From NCBI GenBank assembly GCA_016630955.3, contig CM049989.1:1612001-1676000 (forward strand): DNA of 64,000 nucleotides, read 5' to 3'. Below are positions 1 to 12,600 of this stretch, in pieces. How positions within the stretch are numbered: the stretch's first letter is position 1; each line of letters begins with the position of its first letter. The notes under the pieces are model-generated. The model did no database searches, was not told where the DNA came from, and saw only the letters and a list, made by a program, of their open reading frames with translations. A program made the translations under genes and the position numbers. Source of the stretch: Didymella arachidicola (taxonomy: Eukaryota > Ascomycota > Dothideomycetes > Pleosporales > Didymellaceae).

Positions 1-442
1 CCAGTCCGATGTTGTTCACGGAAGGTCTCCGCCATGTTCAGGATTCGCTATCCCGAACCGCTCAGCGAGTCCGTGCCAGCGACAGTAGTTGCGAGTGAAC
101 AGCTACAAAAAGACCGGACACCCAAACATCGCGACAATCTGAGATCACTCTGCCCGTAAAGACTCCGCAATTTTGACAATCGCGTTCCGCTTTGCGGAAT
201 TCATTTCTACTCTCATCCTCGGCTGTTGTGCGGCTCCGAAACGCGCGGAAACAGCGACCCTTGAGCGCCAAGCGGTCGTTCGACCATTCGGTGATCTTTT
301 TGCTGAGCCCCGATCATTCACCGAAGGTACAACTACCCCACAGTCTGCCCTTCTCTTCCAGACAGGCCTTGGACTCAATTGACCCGTCACTCGCAGCCTG
401 AGTCTTTGGCAGTCGTCGAGCGTTTCGGCGTAGTTTTCCAAG
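1..442. other. Upstream region of the b5 reductase gene; no gene seen
   Basis: Several short overlapping frames are open here on both strands, but none shows coding-like codon use, a recognisable motif or splice structure. The stretch probably holds the promoter and 5' leader of the b5 reductase gene that starts at 443, and possibly the edge of an upstream gene outside the window. Confidence 0.5.
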
Positions 443-1399
443 ATGTCGTCATCCTTTCCCAGCGAATACCTACCTTATGCGCTCGCTCTAGTAGCCATCC
501 TCATTGGCGCTGTGGTCTTCAGCAGCCAGAGTACGTATCCAAGACCCCAGAACGACCGCGCACCAACTGACAGCTACAGGCGGCGGCCGCAAGGTACTGA
601 AGCCTGATGTCTTCCAAGAGTTCGAGCTCGGGGAGAAGACTGTCCTGTCTCACAACACTGCCATGTACACTCAGCCCTGACGCCCTGATCCGTTTCAGTA
701 GCTAACTTGTATAGCTACCGATTCAAGCTTCCCAAAGAGAACGACATCCTCGGCCTCCCCATCGGTCAGCACATTTCTCTCGCCGCCACCATCGAAGGCC
801 AGCCGAAGGAGGTTGTCCGCTCGTACACTCCCACCTCTTCCGACAACGACAAGGGTTTCTTCGATCTCCTAATCAAGTCCTACCCGACCGGCAACATCTC
901 GAAGTATGTCGCGAACCTCAAGATTGGCGACAAGATGAAGGTCAAGGGCCCCAAGGGCGCCATGGTCTACACACCCAACATGGTCAGGCACTTCGGCATG
1001 ATCGCAGGCGGCACTGGTATCACACCCATGCTGCAGGTCGTCAAGGCCATCCATCGCGGCCGCGCATCCGGCGACAAGACCGAGGTCGACCTCATCTTCG
1101 CAAACGTCAACCCCGAGGACATCCTGCTCAAGGACGATCTAGATGCGCTGGCGGCCAAGGACCACAAGATCCGCATCCACTACGTCCTGAACAACCCGCC
1201 TGAGGGCTGGAAGGGTGGCGTTGGCTTCGTCACCGCTGATATGATCAAGGAGAAGCTCCCTGCGCCCGCCAGCGACGTCAAGATCCTGATCTGCGGTCCC
1301 CCACCTATGGTCGCTGCTATGAAGAAGGCGACTGAGGGTCTGGGTTTCACTAAGGCCAGGCCTGTGAGCAAGCTTGAGGACCAGGTCTTCTGCTTCTAG
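443..1399 (+). CDS. cbr1: NADH-cytochrome b5 reductase (microsomal type)
   Basis: FAD enzyme that passes electrons from NADH to cytochrome b5 for fatty-acid desaturation and sterol synthesis at the ER or outer mitochondrial membrane. I read three exons, 443-530, 580-664 and 715-1399, with introns 531-579 and 665-714; the joined frame is 285 residues, close to the usual ~300. The N-terminus MSSSFPSEYLPYALALVAIL is a single hydrophobic anchor and lacks a mitochondrial presequence, which favours Cbr1 over Mcr1. The second splice creates the family sequence HNTAIYRFKLP. The FAD-binding segment RSYTPTS lies near residue 110, GPKGAM near 150, and the NADH-binding GGTGITPMLQ and CGPPPMV segments follow. 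The protein ends in the conserved KLEDQVFCF. Identification is by family recognition; the short first two exons are the least certain part. Confidence 0.93.
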
Positions 1400-2176
1400 G
1401 CTGTTCAAGAAAGAGCCCAGCAGATTCGGGACGTGGAGAGACGAGTGTAGCTCTAGACGTTTCGGGGGGAGACGTATACCTACATCAGGAAGGATTGTGT
1501 ATGTGTTCCACTTGAGCATTGGCGTAAGAAGAATTTAGACAACAAAGTAATCCCAAGCATGATGCTGAAGATCATCGTGGAAGTCAGTACTTCTTATTTC
1601 CGAGCGCTACTGTACTGCGGACGCAGCGCAAGTGGTGTCATCACTTTACTTGCGAGGGGCACAGCGGGCATTCCATGGTCTGTATCAACGTTGACACCTT
1701 GACAATCAGATATAACGTGCAGGATCTGAACGAACGATTGAAGTGGCACATGTATTTCCACGCAATCTACCTAGCCAAAGCCCACCACGGCCGCTGTAGC
1801 CTCTGACCATCAGCTCGACTTGTATTGAGATGACCAAATCTCTTGGACAAGACGACTGACCTGACAACCAGGTAGCTGTGTCGAAAAGCCAGAGGTGATA
1901 GCAGCAGCGTCGGCAATCTTTGCAATATTCAAGTCACAAACGAAATCTTCCAATGCCGTGGCCTCGAGCGAGGCCAAACTCCGTTCCAATGCATAGGGTA
2001 TCGATGCTTACAGTCCAAAAGACATGCGCCTTGCGCCTTTCGAGATTACTGAGGCCGAGGACCGCCGAGAGCCCGTTGCTCAAGTGGCTGGGTATGTAGG
2101 AAAGCGGATGAAGGGCACTGTAATGTACAGTCAAAGTCAATGGTGGAGTATGTAACTCCACACGAGGTCTACAATC
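1400..2176. other. Intergenic region between convergent genes; no gene seen
   Basis: This stretch lies between the convergent 3' ends of the b5 reductase (+) and the Red1-like gene (-), so it should carry both 3' UTRs and polyadenylation regions. The short open frames have no coding character. Confidence 0.5.
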
Positions 2177-5100
2177 TCACAGGTTGACGACCCGGGTATC
2201 GTCGTTCAGAAATTGCCGGCGGTAGTTGGCGATCTCGCGCGCGATGCCGTTGGGATCCTTGATGTGCTTCTGTCGTAGGTCCTTCAGAACGCTGCGCAAA
2301 CCGTCGTTCCACTGCTGCTTTTCTTCTTGCGTCTTGCCAGGATTGGCGGTTCCGAGCTGAACAAGAAGTTTCTCACCTAAAAGATAGAAGTCAGTCTGCG
2401 TACAAGGGAGGGGTAAACCAACGTGAGTGTAAGACCCTCCGTAGAACGCACCGGTGATACCCATGCCCCGGAAATGCTGGTTGGGGCATTCGGGGTCATT
2501 GCAAGATCCACCTGCAGATTCAAATTGACAAAGGGGCTTCTCAACGTCGATCTGGTGGCTAAAGGTCATGGATAGAAAGCCACCATCGATCTCTTGCGAA
2601 TATTGGGGGTGGTAACGATAAGACTTGAACATGCGAAGGGGACTTTCGTAAGGAGTAAAGCGAGGTGGCTGAGGCTCATCGTCGACGACATGTACCTGAG
2701 AATGTCAGTGGAGCAACTTGGGGCTGGGATGAACTTACATCTTCGATGTGCTCAGTGGCTGGTACAGTCGCCGCAGAAGTGTCTGGCTGCAGCTCAAATG
2801 CTAGATCGTCAGCAGTACTAACATCAAGTGGAGCCGCGTGCCCATGCTCTGATTCTGTCTCTTCGTCCGAGTCCGAGTCAGAATCATCTGATTCTTCCGA
2901 TGAAGAGGTGACAATATCCATGGCTCCCTCGTCCGGGTGGACGGGAGACGAAGCCTGCGGAACAACGTCCTCCGCTGGTGCAAGATCCGTGGTAGGTGCA
3001 ACCTCGGTCATCTCTTCATCGATGTCTGGTGGCTCATAGGCTTCCTCGTCCTCAGTTGATACCTGAGACTGCTCAACAGACTGCGACTGATCCACTTGCA
3101 ACCCTGGTGGTCGCACTGCCTGGGGAGTAGCGGTGGACGCACGCTCGCTGACAGTCGTTGCATCAATGGCTGACTCTTCGACGGCCGGCTCTGCAACGAC
3201 CGGCTCTTCCAGGATGGGCTCCTCAGGTTCGTATTCCTCCTCATCTTCCTCTTCGGACGACACAGACATCTCCACCTCGTCTTCCTCAGACGGCGACGGA
3301 GCATTCGCGACAGCCTGTTCAGCTTGTACTGTAGGCAGCGCCGCTACAGAAGTCGTAACGTTCACGTCGACCTCGTTCGGTGGTGGCGGCGAATAGAAAT
3401 CTTCATCATCGTCCATGGGAGTGGCTGACGCTCGATCATCGCCCGTAGCAACCTTCTCAGATTCTCGGGGCGGCTCTAGATAGGATACTGTCGATGGAAT
3501 GACAGTCGTTCGACTTGCATCTTGCTCTAGCAAAGTCTGCTGCGCACTCTGGGCTTGACGAGAGGCAAAAGCAGGAGGTACAGGCCCGCCAAGGCCAGGA
3601 AGATGACCAAATTGAGGCGGTGCGGGCTGACTGCTGTTGAGGGGTGCAGTGTGCGTGGTGACCATGTCCAAAACGTGGGCAGATTCCGTCTCGACAGGCG
3701 GTGTGATAGGAGCACTATACTCCTCGGCGGACGGGGATGCTGATGGAAGGATTTTACTTTGCGGAGCAGCCTGCTTCTCAGGGGATTGAGCACGCTCAAT
3801 CTCATCCTTGGTTGCTCGCATATCGGCATGCGACATGCCCTCAGTATCAATACCGAGGTCTTCCAGCTCTTTGGTCAACCGCTGCTTATCCTGCACAATC
3901 CGCTCATTGTTCGCCCTCAATCGCTCTAGGTCTTTCGCTAGTCGTGCCATCTCTGCCTCGTTGCTTGCGATTTCATCGTCAAGAGTAGGCAGCTGCTCTT
4001 GAATTTCTGTTCGACGGCGCCGCTTCCTGTCCCGCGCCGAGATGTTTGCATATGGTTCGGCCTGCACGTTTGCAGATACCACTGTCTCTTGCGCTCGAGT
4101 AGCAGGCGACGGTTGTGGTTGCTTCGAGGGCGTTCCTTGCTGTGCAGTAATGTTCACAGGGGCAGCCGCCGATGCAGCTTCTGCGGCTTCCTTGATCCTC
4201 TTCTGCTCTGCAAGTTTTTTCTTGAGCGTCAATTTGAGGGCCGCCAGCTCCTGCTCCTTAGTGCTGAGCTCCCCAGTACGTGCTAGAGTTGCAGGCGTTT
4301 GGGGACCAGGTGTGCTCACTGCAGAAGCTGCAGCAGGGACGGGAGCTTGACGTGGGGGGAACCCCGGTATGGAAATGGGGACTTGACGAATAGCAGACGA
4401 TGTTGGTGGCCCCTGGTCTTCATCGATGTCCATGTCGCTACCATTGGATTCATCGTCACTGACTTCGATGATCATGGAGTCCTCGTGAAGGTGGTGAGGA
4501 GATTGGCCAAACTGACGATTATAGGGAGTCACCGACCCTCGTGGTGTAGACGCAGAGGTATCTGACGGTGCTGGACGTTTTTGTGGCACTGCTTGTGGTT
4601 GCCTTGATGGCGTCGAGGCACCGTTGCCCGAAATCGAAGGGCCGTTCATGGAAAGACCAGGTAGGTTCGAAAAGCTCGCTGCTGGCGTCTGTGGTGCTGA
4701 AGAAGTTGCATTCACCGAGGGCAGTGGTTGCGACGAAGATTGAGACGGCTTCTGTGCGATTCCCTGCTTGCTTTGTGCCTTGAGTGCTTCCAGGCGTTGC
4801 TTGATGAGCTCTGTCTGACGTGCCTTTTGCTCGTCTGTAGCTGGTGGCTTTCGTGTAGGTGTCATGGTCGCACGGGGTACGCCATTATCCGCAGCGGGAG
4901 ACGCGGTGGCCACAGGCGACTTCTGAGGTGGGCTGGCCTTGGCTGGACCAGACTTCCTAGCCAACTTGGCTGCTTGCAGGCGTGCAAGATAGTCCTTTCG
5001 ATCAACTGGCGAAGCTGCAGCGCTGGCAGCAGATGCGGCAGCCACGTTGGTGGACACTGCAGGCGCTGCCTTGGGTTGGGTGTCCGTTGAAGCCTTTGCA

Positions 5101-6071
5101 GGTGCACCGTTCGTCTTGGGTTGTGGGATGGGCTCCGGTTCCGATGGCAGATTCATGCTTCGGTACATGGCTCTCAGAAGCTCGACATCAATGTTTTCCC
5201 TTGCAAGAGCATGGTAGCCGATATTGTTGGCGTTCAGAAGCCGAACGAACTGTTTCGCGTCCTCGCGCTGTTGTTGCACTTGGTCTACTTTGCTCACAAC
5301 CGCGCTTTGCTGAGGCGCAGCTTTCGACACAGAAGCTTTCGACGTCTGACCAGCGGAGGGTTTGTCTGGGTTGTATGGCTCCTCTACGCGCGGCGACGCG
5401 GTTGCTTGCTGCGGTGCAGATCGTGGGGGAGCTGGGTATCTCTGGCGCTTGGCGATGCCCGCTGGTGTTCGAGAGCTGGCCTCAGGGTCGCTTACCTCTC
5501 CATCCTCCTTGTCGATGTCCGTGATTTCTTTGATGCGCTCGGCGGGAGCAATCGGAGCTGGAGGCGCAGCCTGAGCGGCCGTTGGTGGTGGAGCGAATTG
5601 CGGCGGAAATGGTGGGAATGCAACTGGTGTTGCTGGAGCTTGTGGCGTATGCGGCAGCGAAGGCGGAGGGAAATTGAGGCCAGGGAGTGGCGGAGGCACC
5701 ATACCAGCTTGCATGCTATTCTGCATTAAATGCAGCCACTCGGTTGGTATCTGCGGAGGCCAACTTAAGCCTGAAATAGTATTAGAAGACTGAAGTGCAT
5801 CGTAGTCGAGAGCGCGATTTCACTCACCAGCCGGCGGGAACTGCGGCAAGCTGCTCTGATTTTCAGCATGGCCGTGCTGGGGCGCGTATGGTTGTGGGGG
5901 ATACTGCTGGAGGCCGGGCAAGCTCCAGCCGGGCGGCGGTGGAGGGGCGTGTTGCTGTTGCTGTTGTTGTTGCTGCTGTTGCCCATCTTGGTGTGCAGCG
6001 TATGGCGATTGCTGCATCTGCGGAAATGGAAAGGGAAAGGGCGTCCCAGGGAAGTTGCTGTTGTCCGCCAT
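2177..6071 (-). CDS. Red1/ZFC3H1-like zinc-finger protein (nuclear RNA surveillance)
   Basis: Large, mostly disordered protein with a C-terminal putative zinc finger of the ZFC3H1/Red1 type. In fission yeast Red1 scaffolds MTREC, which feeds nuclear RNAs to the exosome; that role is assigned by analogy. Exons on the minus strand are 6071-5828, 5770-2739, 2695-2419 and 2376-2177, giving 1,250 residues. The start is MADNSNFPG, followed by a polyglutamine run and Pro-rich sequence. A coiled coil (EAEMARLAKDLERLRANNER) lies near mid-protein, then a long acidic Glu/Asp/Ser region. The finger reads CQFESAGGSCNDPECPNQH (C-x8-C-x4-C-x3-H) and is followed by the conserved QLGTANPGKTQEEKQQWNDG block. 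The last intron (2377-2418) is only 42 nt and in frame, so retention would add 14 residues. The gene is divergent from myosin across 559 bp. Confidence 0.8.
5941..5985 (-). repeat. Polyglutamine-coding CAG/CAA tract in the Red1-like gene
   Basis: Read on the minus strand, this imperfect CAG/CAA run encodes about ten consecutive glutamines near residue 35 of the zinc-finger protein and leads straight into a proline run. It is a likely site of length variation. Confidence 0.75.
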
Positions 6072-6630
6072 CGCGGAAGGTGCGCAGCGCAGCGCGTGGG
6101 AGGAAGGAGCTGATCGATGGAGGCTGGAGGTTGTCGATAACCGATCGCGCAGTGGTGAGATGCGCCCGATCCAAAAGAACGACCCTTCGCTCTGCGCTGT
6201 GAGTGGTGGATGCTCGCGGTCGCGAGTGGGAGCTGCTAGCAGTCGCCCGGTCACGTCCAAAATCCAACGCCGCGGCGACGAGGTCACGTGCAGGAGGACG
6301 CGCTGTGGCGCTTCCCTGATTAGTCTAGATCGCGGTTCTCGACAGCCACTAGCATCTTGCGTTGCCAGGGTAATGTTGACAACGATCAACAGCGAACCGC
6401 CCGCCCGCCGCGCGCATGCACCACGCCTCTCCGCGAACTGAACTCTGTATTACCTTGGGCCTCGACTCACCCTGACCGGCGCATTGCTGCATCATTGTAC
6501 ATAGTTTCTAATAGTCTGCGACTTTTTTGTTTTTGCAGACGTCCCTGACCTCACCGCATCTTCCACATTCCCCGCATAATGCGCGACAGCGACGCGGAAA
6601 ACTAGACTCGACGCACCTGCCGCTCCCACC
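6072..6630. promoter_or_regulatory. Shared divergent promoter region (Red1-like / myosin II)
   Basis: The 559 bp separate two divergently transcribed genes whose starts are well supported on both sides. No gene is visible in it. It is CpG-rich near the Red1-like start and pyrimidine-rich close to the myosin start. I could not assign individual transcription factor sites. Confidence 0.55.
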
Positions 6631-9600
6631 ATGAGCGCACCTGCTCCAAATGGCCCATCGCGCGTACGGAACAGTCCCTTCGCCAGAGGAAACTCGTCCT
6701 CGCCGGCGCCGGGCCCAACACCGCGCCCGCTCTCCATCACCGAAGCGCCGCCGTCCGAATTCAAGATGGCGCACGCACGACACCAGTCCCTCACACACCT
6801 GAGCAGCCCACCGCTCAGCCGCAACGAGTCGCGGTTACGTTCTAATTCGAACCGCAACAGCATACCCATCGGCACCTTCGCGCCGCAGTTCATCTCCGAA
6901 GACACGCCAGACATTGCAAAACCAGGGGGGATCGTAGAGGGCGAGAACGACTTCTCGGGCAAACGCTATATCTGGCTGCACGATCCCAAGAACGCCTTCG
7001 TCCGAGGATGGGTCGTCGAAGAGCTCGCCGGCGGGAAGCTGCTGGTGCAGTGCGACGACGGCACACAGCAGGAGGTTCAAGAAGATGCTGTCGACAAAGT
7101 CAACCCAGCCAAGTTCGACAAAGCTGGCGACATGGCCGAGTTGACGCATCTCAACGAGCCCTCAGTCATCCACAACCTGCACATGCGTTACCAAGCAGAC
7201 TTGATCTACGTGAGTTGGACGCGCCGTCTTTGACGTGGACCTACGCTTACAAGCGCCAGACATACTCCGGACTATTCTTGGTGACTGTAAACCCTTACTG
7301 CCCGTTGCCCATCTACTCGCGAGACTACATCAACATGTACCGGGGGCGAGGGCGAGAGGAGACGAAGCCACATATTTTTGCCATGGCCGACGAGGCCTTC
7401 AGAAACCTGGTAGACGAGGGCACCAACCAGAGTATTCTGGTCACGTACGTTCTCACGTCACAATTGCATGGAGACGCAGCTGACACAATCAAGCGGAGAG
7501 TCTGGAGCCGGAAAGACGGAAAACACCAAGAAAGTCATTCAGTATCTGGCAGCCGTCGCCAACTCTGACACCCCTCGGGCAAAAACCGGCGCAAAGAACC
7601 TTACAAGTCTCTCCGAGCAGATTCTACGAGCCAACCCTATCCTCGAAGCCTTCGGTAACGCGCAGACCGTTCGCAACAACAACTCGTCCCGATTCGGAAA
7701 GTTCATTCGCATCGAGTTCACCCGCACTGGCCAGATCGCCGGAGCCTACATCGATTGGTACCTTCTCGAGAAGTCAAGAGTGGTCAGGCTGAACGCGAAT
7801 GAGCGTAACTACCATGTCTTCTATCAGCTGCTGCGTGGAGCGGATCCGGCAATGAAGCAGGACTTCTTGCTGGATTCGAAAGACGTCGAGGACTTCGATT
7901 ACACCAAACACGGCAACGACGCAATCTCCGGTGTCTCGGACCAAGACGAGTGGAATACCCTCATAGAGGCTTTTCACGTCATGAAGTTCACAGACAAGGA
8001 ACAGGCTGGCATTCTCCGAACCATCGCTGCTGTTCTCCACCTGGGTAACATCAAAGCGATCAAAGAAAGCCGGAGAGCAGATCAAGCAACATTGGACTCC
8101 AACGCTGAGGCGCAAGCTCGGAAAGTGTGCCAGTTGCTCGGAGTGTCCGCCGATGATTTCATCAAGGCATTGCTGCATCCACGCGTCAAGGCTGGTCGTG
8201 AGTGGGTCGAGAAAGTCCAGACGCCCGAGCAGGTAAATCTTGCGATCGATGCTCTCGCCAAGGGTATCTACGAACGCGGATTTGGCGATCTCGTGGACCG
8301 CATCAACCGACAGCTGGACCAGACAGGCTCCGGAGGTGACGACTCGCATTTCATCGGTGTTCTCGATATTGCTGGTTTTGAGATCTTCGACGAGAACAGC
8401 TTCGAGCAGCTCTGCATCAACTATACGAACGAGAAACTTCAGCAATTTTTCAACCACCATATGTTCGTCCTTGAGCAAGAGGAGTACGCGCGCGAACAGA
8501 TCGAATGGAAGTTCATTGACTTCGGGCGCGACCTGCAGCCAACCATCGACCTCATCGAATTGCCCAACCCAATTGGTATCTTCTCGTGCCTGGACGAAGA
8601 CAGTGTCATGCCCAAGGCGACGGATGTCAGCTTCACCGAGAAACTGCACTCACTTTGGGATCGCAAGAGCAATAAATACAAGCGCTCAATGCTTACCCAG
8701 GGTTTCGTCTTGACCCATTACGCTGCTGAGGTCGAATACTCGACAGAAGGCTGGTTGGAGAAGAACAAAGATCCTCTCAACGACAACATCACACGTCTTC
8801 TGGCCAAATCGTCTGACAAGCATATCGCCAACCTCTTTGTTGACTGTGCGGACCCTGACGATGAAGTTGGTGGCACCCGAAGCCGTGTCAAGAAGGGGCT
8901 CTTCCGCACCGTTGCTCAGCGTCACAAGGAGCAGCTCTCCACATTGATGAACCAGCTACACTCGACCCATCCTCACTTCGTTCGCTGCATTCTGCCAAAC
9001 CACAAGAAGAGGCCGAAGCAGTTCAGTGCTCCTTTAGTGCTTGACCAATTACGCTGTAATGGTGTGCTCGAAGGCATCCGAATTGCCCGTACAGGTTTCC
9101 CCAATCGCTTGACGTTTGTCGAGTTCAGGCAACGTTACGAAGTGTTATGCAAGGACGTCCCCAAGGGGTATCTCGAAGGCCAGCTGGTCGCAAAAATGAT
9201 CCTCGAGAAGCTCGGCATGGACAAGGCTCTCTACCGCGTTGGCATAACGAAGGTCTTCTTCCGCGCCGGCGTGCTTGCAGAGCTAGAAGACCAGCGTGAC
9301 AACCTCATTCGCGACATCATGATCCAATTCCAATCTGCAGCACGCGGCTTTACGCAGCGCCGCATCGCGCACAAACGTCTCTACCGCGCCGAAGCGACTC
9401 GCATTGTGCAAAAGAATTTCCAGGTATACCTCGATCTTCAGTCCAACCCGTGGTGGCGACTTTTCGTCCGCATGAGGCCCATGCTAGGAGCGACTCGTCA
9501 AGCCGCCGAAGTAAAGAAGCGTGATGAGATGATTCTCCAGCTTGAGAACAAGATGCAGAACGAGGCGGCGGAAAGGCAACGTGTCGAGGATGACCGACGG

Positions 9601-12600
9601 AGAGCCGAGTTGGACATTCAGAAGATCCAAAAGACCCTCGAAAGCGAACGCGCATTGGCTCTCGACAAGGAGGAGATTTTCAAACGACTTCAAGATCGTG
9701 AAGCTGAGCTTGCAGAGAAGCTCCAGGGCGCTATCGAGGATCAAGATCAGCTTGAAGACCAGCTTGATGCTCTCATGGAGGCTAAGAAGAAAACTGATGA
9801 ACAGGCTGAGATCTGGCGTCAAGAGCTGGAACAAGCTGGCCAGATCATTGGTGATCTGGAGACCGAGAAACAGGATCTCGAAGAGCGAATCGCACGCCTT
9901 GACCAGCAGCTGCAGGAACTCGAGACTGCTCATTCGCAACGCAGTCAGGCGGAAGAGTCCATGAGCCAGGAAGTCAAGATGCTGCAGAGTCACCTCAGCC
10001 TCAGAGAGCGCAAGGTCCAAGAGCTAGAATCCAAGCTTCTCAAGACAGAGCAGGATCTTGACATCAAGCTAGCCGCGTCGGATAAAGAAGTGCAGGCCAG
10101 CAAAAAGCAAATTAAGGAACTTCTCGAGGAAAATCGGCAGGTTCGCCAACAGATTGCCGACCTTTCGTCGACGTCTACCAGCTACGAGGATCTTATCCGT
10201 CGCAAGGAAAGCGAGCTGGCCATCTTGAAGGCTGACCTCAAGCAGTACGAGTCTGACCGTCAAATTTTTGATGCGGAAAAGCAGACACTCGCTTCGAAAC
10301 ACGACAGTCTTCAGAGCCGACTGCGTGACGCCAATGCCGAGCTTGAAGCCATGCGCGCGCAGAAGCAGCAGTCTGATCGCGAAGCAGCAGATGCTAAGCG
10401 ACTCCTTGAAGACCGAGAGACTGAGGACGCACAATCAAAGCTACTGCAGGAGCAGATCGAGCAGCTCAAGGAGGAAATGTTCGAAGTACAGAAGGAGCTG
10501 AGTCGCGAGAGGCAATCCCGTGATGACGTGGAACTTCTCAGCGAGCACAAGTATGAGACCTTGCAGCGCGACTATGATGCTTTGAACGAATCCAAGATCA
10601 CCATCGAGAAGGAGATGTACGCTCAACAGGATGTTCTGCGTCGCGCCACCGAAACAAGAACCGCGCACGAGCAAGAGCGCAAGGAGTACCAGGAGGAGCT
10701 TCGAAACCTTCGCGAGCAGTACCTCCAGTTGCAGGAAGAGAAGATGGACGCTGATGCCGAGGCTGAGCGTGTCCAGTCACGTCTAGCTCTGGAGAGGCAG
10801 GCTGCACAGCAACAAGAACTGGAATTCAAGGACCAGCAACTCGACCGACTTGAAGCAGAGCGCGACGATCTTGCCGAGCAGGTGCACAGTCTCACTCAGA
10901 TGCTCGCTGATGCAGAAGGCTTCAGGGAGCGCAACGACCAACAGAAGGAGCGTCTGGAGCGGGAGCTTGTCACGATCAAGGGTCGCCTGACAGCTTCCGA
11001 GAATGACAACCGCGCGTTACTAAACAAAGTCCAACAGAAGAATCTCGACATTGCCCGGACGAACTCGCGTGCTGGCGAGACTCAGCGTTCGAAGATCATG
11101 CAACTGACCCACGAGAAGTCCAAGGTCGAAGAGGACAACAAGCGCCTATATCGCCAACTCGAGGATGCTCAAGTCACCATTGCTTCCATGGAGAAGCAGA
11201 AGGAAAAGCTTGAACTAAGCCTCGAAGACCTCAATCATGAGATCAACCGCGAAGCAAAGAGCAACCGGAACGCAGAGAAGGCGTCTTCAACTGTCAATCT
11301 CCAACTCGCAGAAGTCAATCGCAAGCTCGAGACGGAGAGGCAGTTGCGTACTCAAGCACAGGCTAACACAAGGGCAATCCAAGCGACTCTGGACAACAAC
11401 AACCGCGAATTGGAAGAGTGCCACAACCAGCTCATGCTTCTTCGCAAGGTCTTTGACCCCGAGTCTGCTGACGTTGCCATCACCTACGATGCTGCTAAGC
11501 CACAGATTACGAGAGCTGTGGATGTCGCAGAACGCCTTGAGGCCACAAATCAAGCGCTCCGCGTGGCTACGGAACGGTACAACCGCGCAGAAGCTCAGCT
11601 GGACGACCTGCGTGAAAGGCACGAGGGCGAACTCAATGAGCTGGATACTCGCCATACCAATTCCAAGCGGGCTTTACTAGAGGAGATGAACAGTAGCCAA
11701 GTGAACCAAGCGAACGCGAACCGATCGCCAACACACAGGAGGTTAGACAGCGAGAACCGTAAGCCATACTCGCCAAGCACACCGACTAACCAACGTCACA
11801 CCAGCAATGCGATGAACGACTCCACCCGCTCGGACCGTACTGTCGATTCTGTCTCCCTCAACTCTCGTATGGATATGGCTGCCGAACTCGAACTCGCGCA
11901 GAACCAGCTGCAAATGGCTGAGATGCGGAACGCACATCTGCAGAGTCAGCTCGATCAGTCACCCGTACGTAACAACAGCTGGCAAGAGGAGAGCCCGTCG
12001 ATGAAGCGAGTACAGAAGCTGGAGCGCGAAAATTTCCGCCTCCATGACATGCTCGACGACTCAGCCAAAATGGTGTCCACACTCGAGCACAACCTGCGTT
12101 CAGGACAGCTGTCTTACCAAGAAGTTCAAGCCAAATCGCACGAGGAGCTCTTCGAGGTTTTGAAGTCACAGGAACAGTCCCGCAAATCCATTGTGCAGGC
12201 GCACAACAATGCTATTAACGAGCTGGCGGACGCAAAGACTGCCTTCGACGATATCAAGCAGATGAAGACGGCTCTTGAAGCCGAGCTTCGCGAAGTTTCA
12301 GCAGACCTAGATGAGATGGCTTCCGAACGCGAGCAAGAGCAGGCCAACCACAACCAGCTCCTTCAAGAGTTTGCTGACCTCCAAATCCGACTCGACGACG
12401 AGACATCGACTCTACTTGACGTCCAATCCAGCTTGAGCCTGTACAAGAACCGTGCAGACGAGTACTTCAACAAGCTGGAGCAGGCGGAGATTGCTGTGCT
12501 CAAGGCCAGTCGTGCCGAGCAATTCGCCAGGACGCAGGCACGCGAAGCCGAGGATACTTGTGCCACCTACATGGCCGAGCGTAAGGAGATGGACGGTATG

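Noticed and set aside
4982..5729. Plus-strand frames of 180-202 codons opposite the Red1-like gene
   Set aside because: Antisense shadows without splice structure or homology.
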